From Gallalistipes aquisgranensis (GTDB lineage Bacteria; Bacteroidota; Bacteroidia; Bacteroidales; Rikenellaceae), in NCBI RefSeq assembly GCF_014982715.1, contig NZ_JADCJY010000001.1, positions 496,001 through 560,000 on the forward strand: 64,000 bases of DNA, given 5' to 3'. The notes beneath the pieces were generated by a model that worked only from the letters and a program-made list of their open reading frames with translations, made no database searches and had not been told where the DNA came from. Made by a program: the position numbers and the translations under genes. The first letter of the stretch is position 1, and every line of letters starts with the position of its first letter. Positions 43,724-52,064 of this stretch are shown piece by piece.

Positions 43724-44353
43724 TTATGCTTCCCGTTCGGCTTCGTCCGCGATGCGTTTGTAGAGGCGGGCGGCCTCGCAGGGGTCGGCGGCCGAGCAGA
43801 TGCCCGAAACGACGGCCAGCGAGGAAGCTCCCGCCCGGACGATGTCGGCGGCGTTTCCGGGTTTGATTCCCCCGATGGCCACCAGCCTGTGACGGGAGTG
43901 GAGCCGTATCCAACGCAGGCCCTCCAGCCCCCATTCGATACGGGTGTCCGTCTTGGTGGGGGTGGCGAACACGGGGCTGGCGGCGATATAGTCCACATCC
44001 AGCCCCTCCGCATCGAGCACCTGCTGCGGGCTTTCGACCGACAGGCCCACGATCTTTCCCGGGGGGAGCAGACGCCGCACGAGAGCGGGAGGCATGTCGC
44101 TCTGTCCCACGTGCACGCCGTCGGCGTCGGCTGCCAGCGCCACGTCCACGCGGTCGTTGATGATGAGCGGAACACCCAGCGGGGCCAGCAGCCGCTTCAG
44201 GGCGGCGGCCCGTTCGACGAACAGCCGGGTGGAGGACTCCTTTTCCCGGAGCTGCACCATGCCTACGCCTCCGCGTACGGCTTCGGCGACCGTGGTGGCC
44301 AGGTCCTTGCCCGACAGCAGCCCTTCGTCCGTTACCAGATAGATTTCGGCCAT
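43724..44353 (-). CDS. thiE: Thiamine-phosphate synthase
   Basis: A 209-residue TIM-barrel enzyme that joins hydroxymethylpyrimidine diphosphate and thiazole phosphate to form thiamine phosphate. Diagnostic segments are VQLREKESS (17-residue phosphate/pyrimidine region), LIINDRVDVALAADADGVHVGQSDMP, GLSVESPQQ, YIAASPVFATPTKTD and VAIGGIKPGNA. All core residues appear intact. It starts 12 bases after thiM stops and is the last gene of the Crp/Fnr-thiM-thiE unit. Cytosolic. Confidence 0.97.
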   Translation of the reverse strand: MAEIYLVTDEGLLSGKDLATTVAEAVRGGVGMVQLREKESSTRLFVERAAALKRLLAPLGVPLIINDRVDVALAADADGVHVGQSDMPPALVRRLLPPGKIVGLSVESPQQVLDAEGLDVDYIAASPVFATPTKTDTRIEWGLEGLRWIRLHSRHRLVAIGGIKPGNAADIVRAGASSLAVVSGICSAADPCEAARLYKRIADEAEREA

Positions 44354-44365
44354 TGTCCGGCAGGT

Positions 44366-45172
44366 TTATTTGCCGCGCACGCGCACCGTCTCGGTAAACT
44401 GCCGTTCGGTGAGGGTGTGCATGACGTCGTAAAGGTTCAGCTGGAGCGAGCCGGGACCGATCGACTCGCGGGCCGCGATCTCGCCGCAGACGCCCATGTA
44501 GGCCGCTGCGCTGATGGCCGCCATGAAGCGGTTGGGCTCGACGGCCGCGAAGGCGCCCAGAATGGCCGATGCCGTGCAGCCCAGTCCCGTCACGCGGCAC
44601 ATGAGCTGGTCGCCGTTGTCCACGTAGGCCACGTGTACTCCGTCCGTGATGATATCCGTTTCGCCGCTCACGCTGACCACGCATCCGCGCTCTTTGGCCA
44701 GGCTCTTGGCCTGTTTCTCGCAGCCGGCCGAGGCGACCGCGCTGTCCACCCCCTTCGAGGCGACGCTCGTTCCCGCCAGCGTCATGATCTCGCCCGCGTT
44801 GCCCCGGATGAAGGTGGGTGACGCCACGCCGAGCAGTTCGTCCACCGTGCGGTTGCGGTAGGGGGTGGCTCCGGCACCCACGGGGTCGAGCACCGAGGGC
44901 TTGCCCAGCCCGTCGGCCTTTTTCAGCGCCAACTTCATGCTCTCCACGGAGTCGTGGTTCAGTGTGCCGATGTTGATGACTGTGGCGGCGCACAGGGCCA
45001 CCATGTCCTCTACCTCTTCCGGGGCGTTGGCCATGATGGGCGAGGCTCCCGCTGCCAGCAGGGCGTTGGCCGTGTTGTTCATGACCACGTAGTTGGTGAT
45101 GTTGAGCACCAGGGGGGAGTGCTCCCTCACCTGCTGTATGTCATTCCATATCTTCTGTTTCAGTTCGCTCAT
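44366..45172 (-). CDS. thiM: Hydroxyethylthiazole kinase
   Basis: A 268-residue enzyme that phosphorylates 4-methyl-5-(2-hydroxyethyl)thiazole for thiamine salvage. It has the ThiM features PLVLNITNYVVMNNTANALLAAGASP (substrate region), VLDPVGAGAT, FIRGNAGEI and the C-terminal anion-hole motif GLGCTASAIL with Cys where ThiM enzymes have Cys/Ser. Length is normal. The gene is preceded by a Crp/Fnr-type regulator and followed by thiE, giving a compact salvage operon. I see no TPP riboswitch in front of it. Confidence 0.97.
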   Translation of the reverse strand: MSELKQKIWNDIQQVREHSPLVLNITNYVVMNNTANALLAAGASPIMANAPEEVEDMVALCAATVINIGTLNHDSVESMKLALKKADGLGKPSVLDPVGAGATPYRNRTVDELLGVASPTFIRGNAGEIMTLAGTSVASKGVDSAVASAGCEKQAKSLAKERGCVVSVSGETDIITDGVHVAYVDNGDQLMCRVTGLGCTASAILGAFAAVEPNRFMAAISAAAYMGVCGEIAARESIGPGSLQLNLYDVMHTLTERQFTETVRVRGK

Positions 45173-45193
45173 GGCTTTATTCTGTTTATGGAT

Positions 45194-45865
45194 TCAGTTT
45201 TTCGCGTATTGTTTCAGTTTTTCGGGGAAGAGCACCGTGATCCGCTTGCCCTGCACGTAGATCGACCCTTCGGCGGCCATCTCCCCGATGGCCCGGGCCA
45301 GCGCCGGACGCGTCACGCCGAACATGTCGGCCATCTCCCGCTGGGTGAGCGCATTGTTCAGCTCGCAGCCCTCCTGTTCCTCCATCAGGTTGAGCAGGTA
45401 GTTGGCGAACTTGCCCTTCATGGTCTTGTAGGTGCGGTAGACCACCCGCTCCGACAGGAACGTGTTCGGGGCCGAGAGGATTTCCAGAAAGTTGACCAGC
45501 AGGGCCCGCTCCCGGCCCAGCAGATCCGTGAAGGCGTCGCGTCCCAGCGCCAGGATCGTCGCGGGCGTACGGGCCGTGAGGCCGGCCGGAAGACGGTCGT
45601 TCTCCGCGAAGAGACAGAGCGGGGCGATCAGGGACGGGGCGGCGATGCGTTCCACGTGCAGCGTGTTGTGGAGCGAATCGGTCGTCTCGGCGCTCACCGT
45701 GCCCTCTGTGAGGATCAGCAGCTGCGTGTGGCGCGCTCCCTGCGGGGCGATCACGTCCCCTTTGGCGTAGGTGCGCGTACGGGCGCCGGCCTCTTCCAGC
45801 AGGGGCCTGATCCGTTCCGGTTCCACGTCCCGGAACAACCGGCATGCACTCAACGGTTTGGTCAT
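45194..45865 (-). CDS. Crp/Fnr-family transcriptional regulator
   Basis: A 223-residue regulator: cyclic-nucleotide-binding-type beta-roll (about 10-120; RTYAKGDVIAPQGARHTQLLILTEGTVS) and a C-terminal winged HTH (about 150-220; LTQREMADMFGVTRPALARAIGEMAAEGSIYVQGKRITVL). The FNR cysteine cluster is absent and the cAMP-contact Arg-Ser pair of Crp is not evident, so the ligand is unknown. It is co-transcribed with thiM (21-base gap) and thiE, making it a likely local regulator of thiamine salvage, in the style of Crp-type regulators often found with single operons in Bacteroidetes. Confidence 0.88.
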   Translation of the reverse strand: MTKPLSACRLFRDVEPERIRPLLEEAGARTRTYAKGDVIAPQGARHTQLLILTEGTVSAETTDSLHNTLHVERIAAPSLIAPLCLFAENDRLPAGLTARTPATILALGRDAFTDLLGRERALLVNFLEILSAPNTFLSERVVYRTYKTMKGKFANYLLNLMEEQEGCELNNALTQREMADMFGVTRPALARAIGEMAAEGSIYVQGKRITVLFPEKLKQYAKN

Positions 45866-45886
45866 GGTTTTTGTAATAATATGTTA

Positions 45887-45894
45887 CAAATATA
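45887..45894 (-). promoter_or_regulatory. -7 box of the Crp/Fnr-thiM-thiE operon
   Basis: TATATTTG on the minus strand fits TAnnTTTG, 21 bases upstream of the ATG at 45865. No -33 match. The leader is too short for a TPP riboswitch. Confidence 0.55.
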
Positions 45895-45983
45895 CGCTTT
45901 TTTCCGCCGGGGCGGAATGAATCGCGGAAAAAATATTACTTTTACGAACCCATCCCGAAGACTAACTCTAAAAACGACGCCCT

Positions 45984-47591
45984 ATGCCGTTTCCTGCCCG
46001 TTTCCGTCTGCCTGTTTTCGTCTGTGCCTGCCTGCTGTTCGCCGGCTGCGCCTCTTCCGGTATCGACTGGCCCGAAGATCCGGGCGGAGGAGGCCCGGAA
46101 AAGGACGACGGAGCCGTGACGCTCGAATACACTCCGTTCAAAACCTATGCCTATGTCTCCGCGGACCTCTGTCCCGACCGGGACTTCGTGATCGACTATC
46201 CCGAGCGGCTCGTGTCGGCCTCCGTGTCGCCCCGCAGCCGGGGCGTGGCCTGCATGAAGGAGGGAAAGAGGGCGCGGTTCCGGATCACCCGGCCGGGCCA
46301 GTATGTGGTCTACTTGAACGGATTCCGGGTGCTGCTCTTCGTGGAGGAGCCGGAGGTGCTGCCGGAGAATGCGGTGAGTATCCTCTCGAAAGGGGTGGAC
46401 GCTACGGGCTGGCGGGACGAGACGGTCCGGATACAGGCGGCCATCGACGAAGTGGCCGGCACGGGCCGTACGCTGCTTTTCCCGCCCGGGACGTACAGCG
46501 TGTCCCAACTGAGGATCTGCGACCGGGAGGGGGTGAAGATCCACCTGTGCCGGGGAGCCGTGCTGCGGGCGCGGACCTCGGAGGCCGATCCTTTCGGGGT
46601 GACCGACCTGTTCGGCGAGGCGGAGGAGTCGGTGCGCGAACCGGGCAAGAAGGCCGGCGTGGCGAGGGGCTTCATCGTGATCTTCAACTCGCGCGACGTG
46701 CATATTTCGGGATACGGGGCCATCGACGGCAACGGCTACGCCCAGCGGGTGGTGACCACCCGGCGGTGGAACAGCGATTCGCGGGGGCGTCATCGCAACC
46801 TGCTGATCGCCGATTCGGAGGACGTGACCGTGGAAGGTATCCTCTCGCTCGATCCCGGGTCGTGGAACGTGCATCCCATCCTGTGCCGCCGGGTGACGTT
46901 CCGTAACATGAAGCTGCTCAACGAACTGGATTACGCCCCCACGCGGGACGATCCGTTCCGTATCGACCACGACCGGGTGAACGCGGACGGCTTCGACCCC
47001 GACTCCTCGTCGGACGTGCTGATCGAGCGGTGTTTCGGCTACTGTGCGGACGACAACGTGGCCGTCAAGACCTCCCAGTACAACAACCGTCTGGGCGACG
47101 TGGACGGAGTGACGGTGCGCGGCTGCGTCTTTCTCACCCAGAAGTCCTCGCTCAAGGTGGGGACGGAGACGGCGGCCGCCTCCATGAGCAACATCCTGTT
47201 CGAGGACAACGACGTGATCGAGGCCGACCGGGCGATCTCCCTGTACAACTACGACGGGACGGAGATGCGTAACGTCCGCTACCTGAACAATCGCGTGGAG
47301 CGAAATTATCCCGACGTGCGGCAGGCGCTCTTTTTCATCGAGGTGAAAAAAAGGGTGGCAACGAGCCGGGTCGGCCGGGCGCAGGTAGAGATACGCGGTC
47401 TGCGGGCGGAGGAGGCGTTTCCGAACAACTCCTGCGTGGTGTACCGGGACGGGGCCGATCCCTCCGACCTGTCGGTGACCCTTGCCGGGGTGACGGTGGC
47501 GGGTGTGCCCGTGACGGATGCGGAGGGCGGACGGATTACCGTACAGTACCCTTCGGCCGCCCCCTCCGGACCCGAAGTGAAATTCGAATGA
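45984..47591 (+). CDS. Exported right-handed beta-helix protein (GH28-like), copy 1
   Basis: A 535-residue lipoprotein (Cys22 in LLFAGC). An N-terminal beta domain (about 45-125) is followed by a parallel beta-helix. Segments resemble GH28 polygalacturonases: GVKIHLCRGAVLRA, ISGYGAIDGNGYA, VNADGFDPDSS (family NTD) and CADDNVAVKTS (family DD-IAIK). The family GHG motif is replaced by VGTET, and no RIK is seen, so if it is an enzyme the active site differs. The next gene encodes a close paralogue. Probably acts on a pectin-like or other uronic-acid glycan at the surface; this is inference. Confidence 0.75.
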   Translation: MPFPARFRLPVFVCACLLFAGCASSGIDWPEDPGGGGPEKDDGAVTLEYTPFKTYAYVSADLCPDRDFVIDYPERLVSASVSPRSRGVACMKEGKRARFRITRPGQYVVYLNGFRVLLFVEEPEVLPENAVSILSKGVDATGWRDETVRIQAAIDEVAGTGRTLLFPPGTYSVSQLRICDREGVKIHLCRGAVLRARTSEADPFGVTDLFGEAEESVREPGKKAGVARGFIVIFNSRDVHISGYGAIDGNGYAQRVVTTRRWNSDSRGRHRNLLIADSEDVTVEGILSLDPGSWNVHPILCRRVTFRNMKLLNELDYAPTRDDPFRIDHDRVNADGFDPDSSSDVLIERCFGYCADDNVAVKTSQYNNRLGDVDGVTVRGCVFLTQKSSLKVGTETAAASMSNILFEDNDVIEADRAISLYNYDGTEMRNVRYLNNRVERNYPDVRQALFFIEVKKRVATSRVGRAQVEIRGLRAEEAFPNNSCVVYRDGADPSDLSVTLAGVTVAGVPVTDAEGGRITVQYPSAAPSGPEVKFE

Positions 47592-47617
47592 CTCAACCCT
47601 AAAAAAAACGATAGCTT

Positions 47618-49174
47618 ATGAAACATGTTTTCCGAAGCGGAACGACGGTAGCGGCGCTGTTGCTGGCGCTGCTGGTGTCGCCGCCGGTCTCCCGGGCGGA
47701 GACGCAGAAAGCGAAGCCGACGGTGCTCCGCTACACGCTTTTCAAGACCTATGCCTATGTGTCCACCGATTTCCGGCCGGGGACGGTGTGGGCCATCGAC
47801 TACAAAGAGCCGCTGCGCGAAGCGGAAGTACGTCCGTACAGCCGCCGCGTGGAGTGCCGCCGGGAGGGGAACCGGGCGCTTTTCACCCTGCCCGCGCCGG
47901 GTGCCTACGTGGTCTATCTGAACGGGTTCAAGGTGTGCCTGTTCGCCGAGGAGCCGGAGGTGCTGCCGGAGAATACCGTGAACATCCTTTCGAAGGGGGT
48001 GGACGCCACAGGTAAGGAGAACGTGACCCGTGCGGTGCAGGAGGCCATCGACGAGGTGGCCGGCACGGAGAAGACGCTGCTCTTTCCGGCCGGTACCTAT
48101 AAGGTCTCCCAGGTGCGGATCTACGACAAGAAAGGGGTGAAAATCCACCTGTGCCGGGGCGCGAGGTTGCGGGCCGATATCGACGATCTGGAGAGTTACT
48201 CCACGGAGGGACGTTTCGGGAAGTCGGTGCCCCATAAGTACTTTCCCGGCAGGAAGTGTGCCGCGGCGCCGGCCTTCGTGGCGATCGACCGTTCGGAGGA
48301 CGTGCGTATCTCCGGGTACGGGATCATCGACGGACGGGGATTCGACGCCCGCGTACAGGCGCTCCGGCAGTACGAGAAGGCCACGAAAGGGCGGTACCGC
48401 TGCATGCTGGTCTCCCGGTCGAAGGACGTAATGCTGGAGGGGTACATGGCCATCGACCCCGGGTCGTGGAACACCCACATCCTGCTCTCGGAACGGGTGA
48501 CGGCACGGAACGTGAAGCTTCTCAACGAACTGGAATTCGCTCCCGTGGCGGACAACTTTCTGAACGTGGACCACAGCAATATCAATACGGACGGTTTCGA
48601 TCCGGATTCGTCGAAAGACGTGCTGATCGAGAAATGTTTCGGCTATTGCGGCGACGACAACGTGGCGATCAAGACCTCGCAGTATTGCGGTCTGCTGGGC
48701 GACGTGGAGCGGATCACCGTGCGCGGCTGTGTCTTCCTCACCCAGAAATCGTCGCTCAAGGTGGGTACGGAGACCGTGGCGGCCCGCATGACCGACATCC
48801 TGTTCGAGGACAACGATGTGCTGGAGGCCGACCGGGGCATTTCGCTCTACTGCTACGACGGGGCGGAGTGTACGAATATCCGCTGGGTGGGTAACCGTAT
48901 CGAACGCCACTATCCCGATGCCAAACAGTCGCCTTTCAATATCGGGCTCAGACAGCGGATGCCCGAATGTCCGCTGGGCAGGATCGACGTCGAGATCCGC
49001 GACACGGAGGTGCTCGGCTTTTTCCCGAAGCCCTCGCGGATTTCGGGTCCGAAAGGTGGCGATCCGGAACGGGTCCGGGTGCGGTTCGAGAATCTGCGGA
49101 TCGGGGGCGGACGGATCACCGATGCGGGGCAGGGAAAATTCAGCGTGGAAAATGCCTCCGTAACCTTCAAATAG
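47618..49174 (+). CDS. Exported right-handed beta-helix protein (GH28-like), copy 2
   Basis: A 518-residue paralogue of the preceding protein, with a standard signal peptide (cleavage near SRAET, residue 29) and no lipobox, so it should be periplasmic or secreted rather than lipid-anchored. It has INTDGFDPDSS, CGDDNVAIKTS and the same SLKVGTET at the GHG position. Many long identical stretches (for example TFKTYAYVS-like start and EEPEVLPEN) show a tandem duplication followed by divergence. It starts 26 bases after copy 1 and ends just before a strong hairpin, so both are co-transcribed. Confidence 0.75.
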   Translation: MKHVFRSGTTVAALLLALLVSPPVSRAETQKAKPTVLRYTLFKTYAYVSTDFRPGTVWAIDYKEPLREAEVRPYSRRVECRREGNRALFTLPAPGAYVVYLNGFKVCLFAEEPEVLPENTVNILSKGVDATGKENVTRAVQEAIDEVAGTEKTLLFPAGTYKVSQVRIYDKKGVKIHLCRGARLRADIDDLESYSTEGRFGKSVPHKYFPGRKCAAAPAFVAIDRSEDVRISGYGIIDGRGFDARVQALRQYEKATKGRYRCMLVSRSKDVMLEGYMAIDPGSWNTHILLSERVTARNVKLLNELEFAPVADNFLNVDHSNINTDGFDPDSSKDVLIEKCFGYCGDDNVAIKTSQYCGLLGDVERITVRGCVFLTQKSSLKVGTETVAARMTDILFEDNDVLEADRGISLYCYDGAECTNIRWVGNRIERHYPDAKQSPFNIGLRQRMPECPLGRIDVEIRDTEVLGFFPKPSRISGPKGGDPERVRVRFENLRIGGGRITDAGQGKFSVENASVTFK

Positions 49175-49195
49175 GTAGCGGAGTAGGTTCGTGGT

Positions 49196-49228
49196 GCGGC
49201 GGCGCTCCCTTCGCAGGGGCGCCGCCGC
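49196..49228 (+). terminator. Strong GC-rich hairpin after the beta-helix pair
   Basis: Arms 49196-49205 and 49219-49228 form 10 perfect pairs, extendable by 3 more past one bulged base, around a short loop. It lies 22 bases past the stop at 49174. No T tract follows. Confidence 0.6.
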
Positions 49229-49301
49229 CGTGTCATACGGGTATGGTTTTTGCGAAAAAGGACGAGGATACCGAAACTCCATTTCAAAAACCTTTATATC
49301 T

Positions 49302-50753
49302 ATGAAAACAACGACGACTGAAAGAAAAGACACGGTGGACACCTCTGTCTACGGCTCCGACGAGATGCTGCACCAGGCTCCGGTTGACAGAATTCCTGAT
49401 GGTCCCACTACGGGCGAGATCGCTTACCGCATGGTCAAGGACGAGACCTATCCGCAGACGCTGCCCCATCTGAATCTGGCCACTTTCGTGACGACCTACA
49501 TGGACAAGTACGCCACCCGTCTGATGAACGAGGCCATCAACATCAACTACATCGACGAGACGGAATATCCGCGTGTGGCCGTGATGTGCGCCAAGTGTAT
49601 CAACATCGTGGCCAATCTGTGGAATACGCCCGAAAAGGCCAAATGGAAAGCCGGAGCGCTGGCTATCGGCTCCTCCGAAGCCTGTATGCTGGGCGGCGTG
49701 GCTGCATGGCTCCGCTGGCGCGACCGGAGAAAGGCGCAGGGCAAACCTTACGACAAGCCCAATTTCGTGATCTCGACCGGATTCCAGGTAGTCTGGGAGA
49801 AGTTCGCCCAGCTGTGGCAGATCGAGATGCGGACGGTGCCCCTGACCCTCGAGAAGGATACGCTCGATCCGGAGGCGGCGCTGAAGATGTGCGACGAGAA
49901 CACGATCTGCATCGTGCCGATCATGGGTGTGACGTGGACGGGCCTGAACGACGACGTGGAGGCGCTGGACAAGGCGCTCGACGCTTTCAACGCCCGGACC
50001 GGTTACGATATTCCGATCCATGTGGACGCCGCTTCGGGAGGTTTCATCCTGCCGTTCCTCAAACCGGAGCACAAGTGGGACTTCCGGCTGAAGTGGGTAC
50101 TGTCGATCAGCACTTCGGGACACAAGTTTGGCCTAGTTTATCCCGGTCTGGGCTGGGTGGTGTGGAAGGAGAAGAAGTACCTGCCCGATTCGATGTCTTT
50201 CAGCGTCAACTACCTCGGTGCTGACATCACGCAGGTGGGGCTGAACTTCTCGCGCCCGGCCGCCCAGATCCTCGGTCAGTACTACCAGTTCATCCGGCTG
50301 GGGTTTCAGGGATATAAGGATATCCAGAGCAACGGTATGAAGATCACGAAATACCTGCATGACCAGATCGGCCGTATGGCTCCCTTCAAGAATTATAGTG
50401 ACGAGGTAGTCAATCCTCTCTTTATCTGGTACATGAAACCGGAATATGCCAAGACGGCCAAGTGGACGCTTTACGATCTACAGTCCAAACTGCAGGAGAG
50501 CGGCTGGATGGTACCGGCCTATACGCTGCCCGCCAATCTCGAACAGATGGTGGTGATGCGCGTGGTGGCCCGTCAGGAGTTCAGCATGGACATGGCGGAG
50601 ATGCTCCTTTCGGATATTCAGTCCGCCATCAGCGAGTTCGAAAAGCTGGAATATCCCACGCCGACCCGTCTGGCGCAGGAGCGTAATCAGGAGGTCAAGG
50701 GAAAGATTTACACCCACACCAGCCGTCCGCGTGCCAAAGCCGCGGCGAAATAG
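49302..50753 (+). CDS. gadB: Glutamate decarboxylase (PLP-dependent)
   Basis: A 483-residue group II decarboxylase that converts glutamate to GABA and CO2, consuming a proton, and so supports acid tolerance. PLP-binding features are IGSSEACMLGG (about 122-132), HVDAASGGF (Asp242) and the PLP lysine Lys275 in STSGHKFGLVYPG. The N-terminal PTTGEIAYRMVKDE is typical of GadB. The frame is open from 49191, but the ATG at 49302 gives the normal N-terminus. No GABA antiporter or glutaminase gene is next to it, unlike many gut Bacteroides loci. A strong terminator follows. Confidence 0.96.
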   Translation: MKTTTTERKDTVDTSVYGSDEMLHQAPVDRIPDGPTTGEIAYRMVKDETYPQTLPHLNLATFVTTYMDKYATRLMNEAININYIDETEYPRVAVMCAKCINIVANLWNTPEKAKWKAGALAIGSSEACMLGGVAAWLRWRDRRKAQGKPYDKPNFVISTGFQVVWEKFAQLWQIEMRTVPLTLEKDTLDPEAALKMCDENTICIVPIMGVTWTGLNDDVEALDKALDAFNARTGYDIPIHVDAASGGFILPFLKPEHKWDFRLKWVLSISTSGHKFGLVYPGLGWVVWKEKKYLPDSMSFSVNYLGADITQVGLNFSRPAAQILGQYYQFIRLGFQGYKDIQSNGMKITKYLHDQIGRMAPFKNYSDEVVNPLFIWYMKPEYAKTAKWTLYDLQSKLQESGWMVPAYTLPANLEQMVVMRVVARQEFSMDMAEMLLSDIQSAISEFEKLEYPTPTRLAQERNQEVKGKIYTHTSRPRAKAAAK

Positions 50754-50780
50754 GTTTCGGCGTTTTTTCGTCTGCCGGGA

Positions 50781-50818
50781 AGGCCCGCACCGATTGACGG
50801 TGCGGGCTTGCTTTTTTT
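50781..50818 (+). terminator. gadB terminator
   Basis: Arms 50781-50792 and 50798-50809 pair (one G-T) around a 5-base loop, then a run of seven T at 50812-50818. Confidence 0.9.
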
Positions 50819-50823
50819 GTGTC

Positions 50824-51120
50824 TCACGGTTTGTCGCGGACGGTGAGCCGGTAAGCAGCCAGGTGTTTCCCGTCGCATCCCCGGAAACGGCGGGTGACGA
50901 TCGGATACCCGGCTACCCGCAGTTCCCGGATACGGGCGCTGAGCCGGAGACAGCCGTATCGTTCGATCGCTTCCGTGGTCGTGAGTTCCTCTCCGCGGCG
51001 CAGGTGGGCGAGGACGGTCTCCCGCTGGGAGAGGGCTTTCGTCCGCAGGGCCGGTTCCTCGGTGTGGCGGGTAAACGGGTGCAGCAGTGTGCAGAAGAAA
51101 CGGTTCGCATTCTTTTTCAT
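50824..51120 (-). CDS. Small winged-helix DNA-binding protein (HTH_39-like)
   Basis: A 98-residue protein. Residues about 30-85 form a helix-turn-helix of the type seen in small phage/prophage proteins (SQRETVLAHLRRGEELTTTEAIERYG, then LSARIRELRVAGYPIVTRR). The N-terminus is basic. It is the second gene of a minus-strand pair, 15 bases after the 51462-51136 gene, and diverges from the phage tail/lysis genes at 51708. It could regulate the cassette, though this class is also found as replication-linked phage accessory genes. Confidence 0.65.
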   Translation of the reverse strand: MKKNANRFFCTLLHPFTRHTEEPALRTKALSQRETVLAHLRRGEELTTTEAIERYGCLRLSARIRELRVAGYPIVTRRFRGCDGKHLAAYRLTVRDKP

Positions 51121-51135
51121 GGTCTGTTTTGTTTT

Positions 51136-51462
51136 TTAGTATCCGTAACAGTCGAGTATCCAGCGGCGGAGGACGGGCCAGCGGAAGTCGTTCCGGGTCT
51201 CGACGCCGTCCCGTGCGGTGAGGAGCGTGATTCCGTCGCCCGCGATGTCGAGTAGACGCAGCAACGGGCAGCCGTCGGTGTCCGGGAGCCGCAGCCACCG
51301 CATCCGGAACGTGCCGTACAGGGTGGCGTAGAGGGAGCCCTGGTCGGCTTCGAGTCCCCGGGGCGGAAGAAGGGTACGGCAGGAACGTTCCCGGATTTCC
51401 CACCAGAGTCCGGAGGCAAGGAGTGCATACAGTTCGTCGGTTACGGTCGTGGTCGTTTTCAT
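51136..51462 (-). CDS. Hypothetical protein of the phage-derived cassette
   Basis: A 108-residue protein with no family I recognise. It is rich in Trp, Leu and Arg (LWWEIRERSCRTLLPPRG; FRMRWLRLPDTDG) with predicted alpha/beta content and no signal peptide or membrane segment. It is transcribed from a TATTTTTG box at 51531-51538 and shares a transcript with the HTH gene. Function unknown; context suggests a phage accessory or regulatory partner. Confidence 0.5.
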   Translation of the reverse strand: MKTTTTVTDELYALLASGLWWEIRERSCRTLLPPRGLEADQGSLYATLYGTFRMRWLRLPDTDGCPLLRLLDIAGDGITLLTARDGVETRNDFRWPVLRRWILDCYGY

Positions 51463-51530
51463 GGTCGGATCGGTTTTTCGTGAAGCGGCGGATGAAGGTG
51501 CCGCAGATGCGGACGTCCTGTCGCCGGGAA

Positions 51531-51538
51531 CAAAAATA
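51531..51538 (-). promoter_or_regulatory. Divergent -7 box for the HTH gene pair
   Basis: TATTTTTG on the minus strand fits TAnnTTTG, 68 bases before the ATG at 51462. Together with the plus-strand box at 51623 it forms a divergent promoter pair about 85 bp apart. Confidence 0.5.
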
Positions 51539-51622
51539 GGGGGGCGGAGCGGCGGAATCTTTATATGTTTTCGGACGGGACGGGCGGCGGAATTCGTAGA
51601 AACGGGAGGCGCGGGACGGGAT

Positions 51623-51630
51623 TACTTTTG
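51623..51630 (+). promoter_or_regulatory. -7 box for the tail-fibre/lysis genes
   Basis: TACTTTTG, an exact TAnnTTTG, 77 bases before the ATG at 51708. No -33 element. Confidence 0.5.
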
Positions 51631-51707
51631 TGCAGGATCGGGGCGGTCCGCGGGCGTGTCCCTGCCGGGGAAGAGGTCTCGATCCGGATAATCTGAGGGT
51701 AAACGAT

Positions 51708-52064
51708 ATGGATATGACGACGGAAACGATTTGTCAGGGAGAGGATTTCTCCCTTTTGTTACAGGCTTTGTCCGACGGGGAGGAGACTCCCGAAGATGTG
51801 TCGGGTTTCGATTTCGAATTGTTGCTGTACACTTCGGCACTGGGATGCCGGGTGCTGGCTTCGACGGCGGGGCGGGGGGAGCTGCTGATCGTTCGGAAGG
51901 ACAGCTCGACGATGTTCGTGAACGTCCCGGGTGAGAAAACGGCCTCCTTTACGGCCGGGCCCCTGAAACTGGAGGTGATGAAGGTGGACCGGACGACCGG
52001 TGTGCGGGAGATCGCCCGGCGGATCGTCTTGCAGGTGTCGGAATCCAAACTGGGCAGGCTATGA
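51708..52064 (+). CDS. Phage-type structural or fibre-associated protein
   Basis: A 118-residue protein from the ATG at 51708 (the frame is open from 51630; a second ATG lies at 51714). It is beta-rich (FSLLLQALSDGEE; FDFELLLYTSALGCRVLAS; FVNVPGEKTASFTAGPLKLEVMKVDR; IARRIVLQVSESKLG), like small fibre-associated or adaptor proteins of Bacteroides phages. I do not recognise a specific family. It overlaps the tail-fibre gene by 4 bases, so it is translationally coupled and probably belongs to the same particle or fibre. Confidence 0.55.
   Translation: MDMTTETICQGEDFSLLLQALSDGEETPEDVSGFDFELLLYTSALGCRVLASTAGRGELLIVRKDSSTMFVNVPGEKTASFTAGPLKLEVMKVDRTTGVREIARRIVLQVSESKLGRL

Noticed and set aside
43653-44993. 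446-codon minus-strand frame across thiE and thiM
   Set aside because: Arg/Gly/His-rich shadow; thiE and thiM frames are unambiguous.
45866-45983. Possible TPP riboswitch ahead of the thiamine operon
   Set aside because: The gap is short and has none of the conserved THI-element sequences such as CTGAGA.
47306-49342. 678-codon minus-strand open frame over the beta-helix gene
   Set aside because: Antisense shadow of the duplicated beta-helix genes; no homology and no start context.
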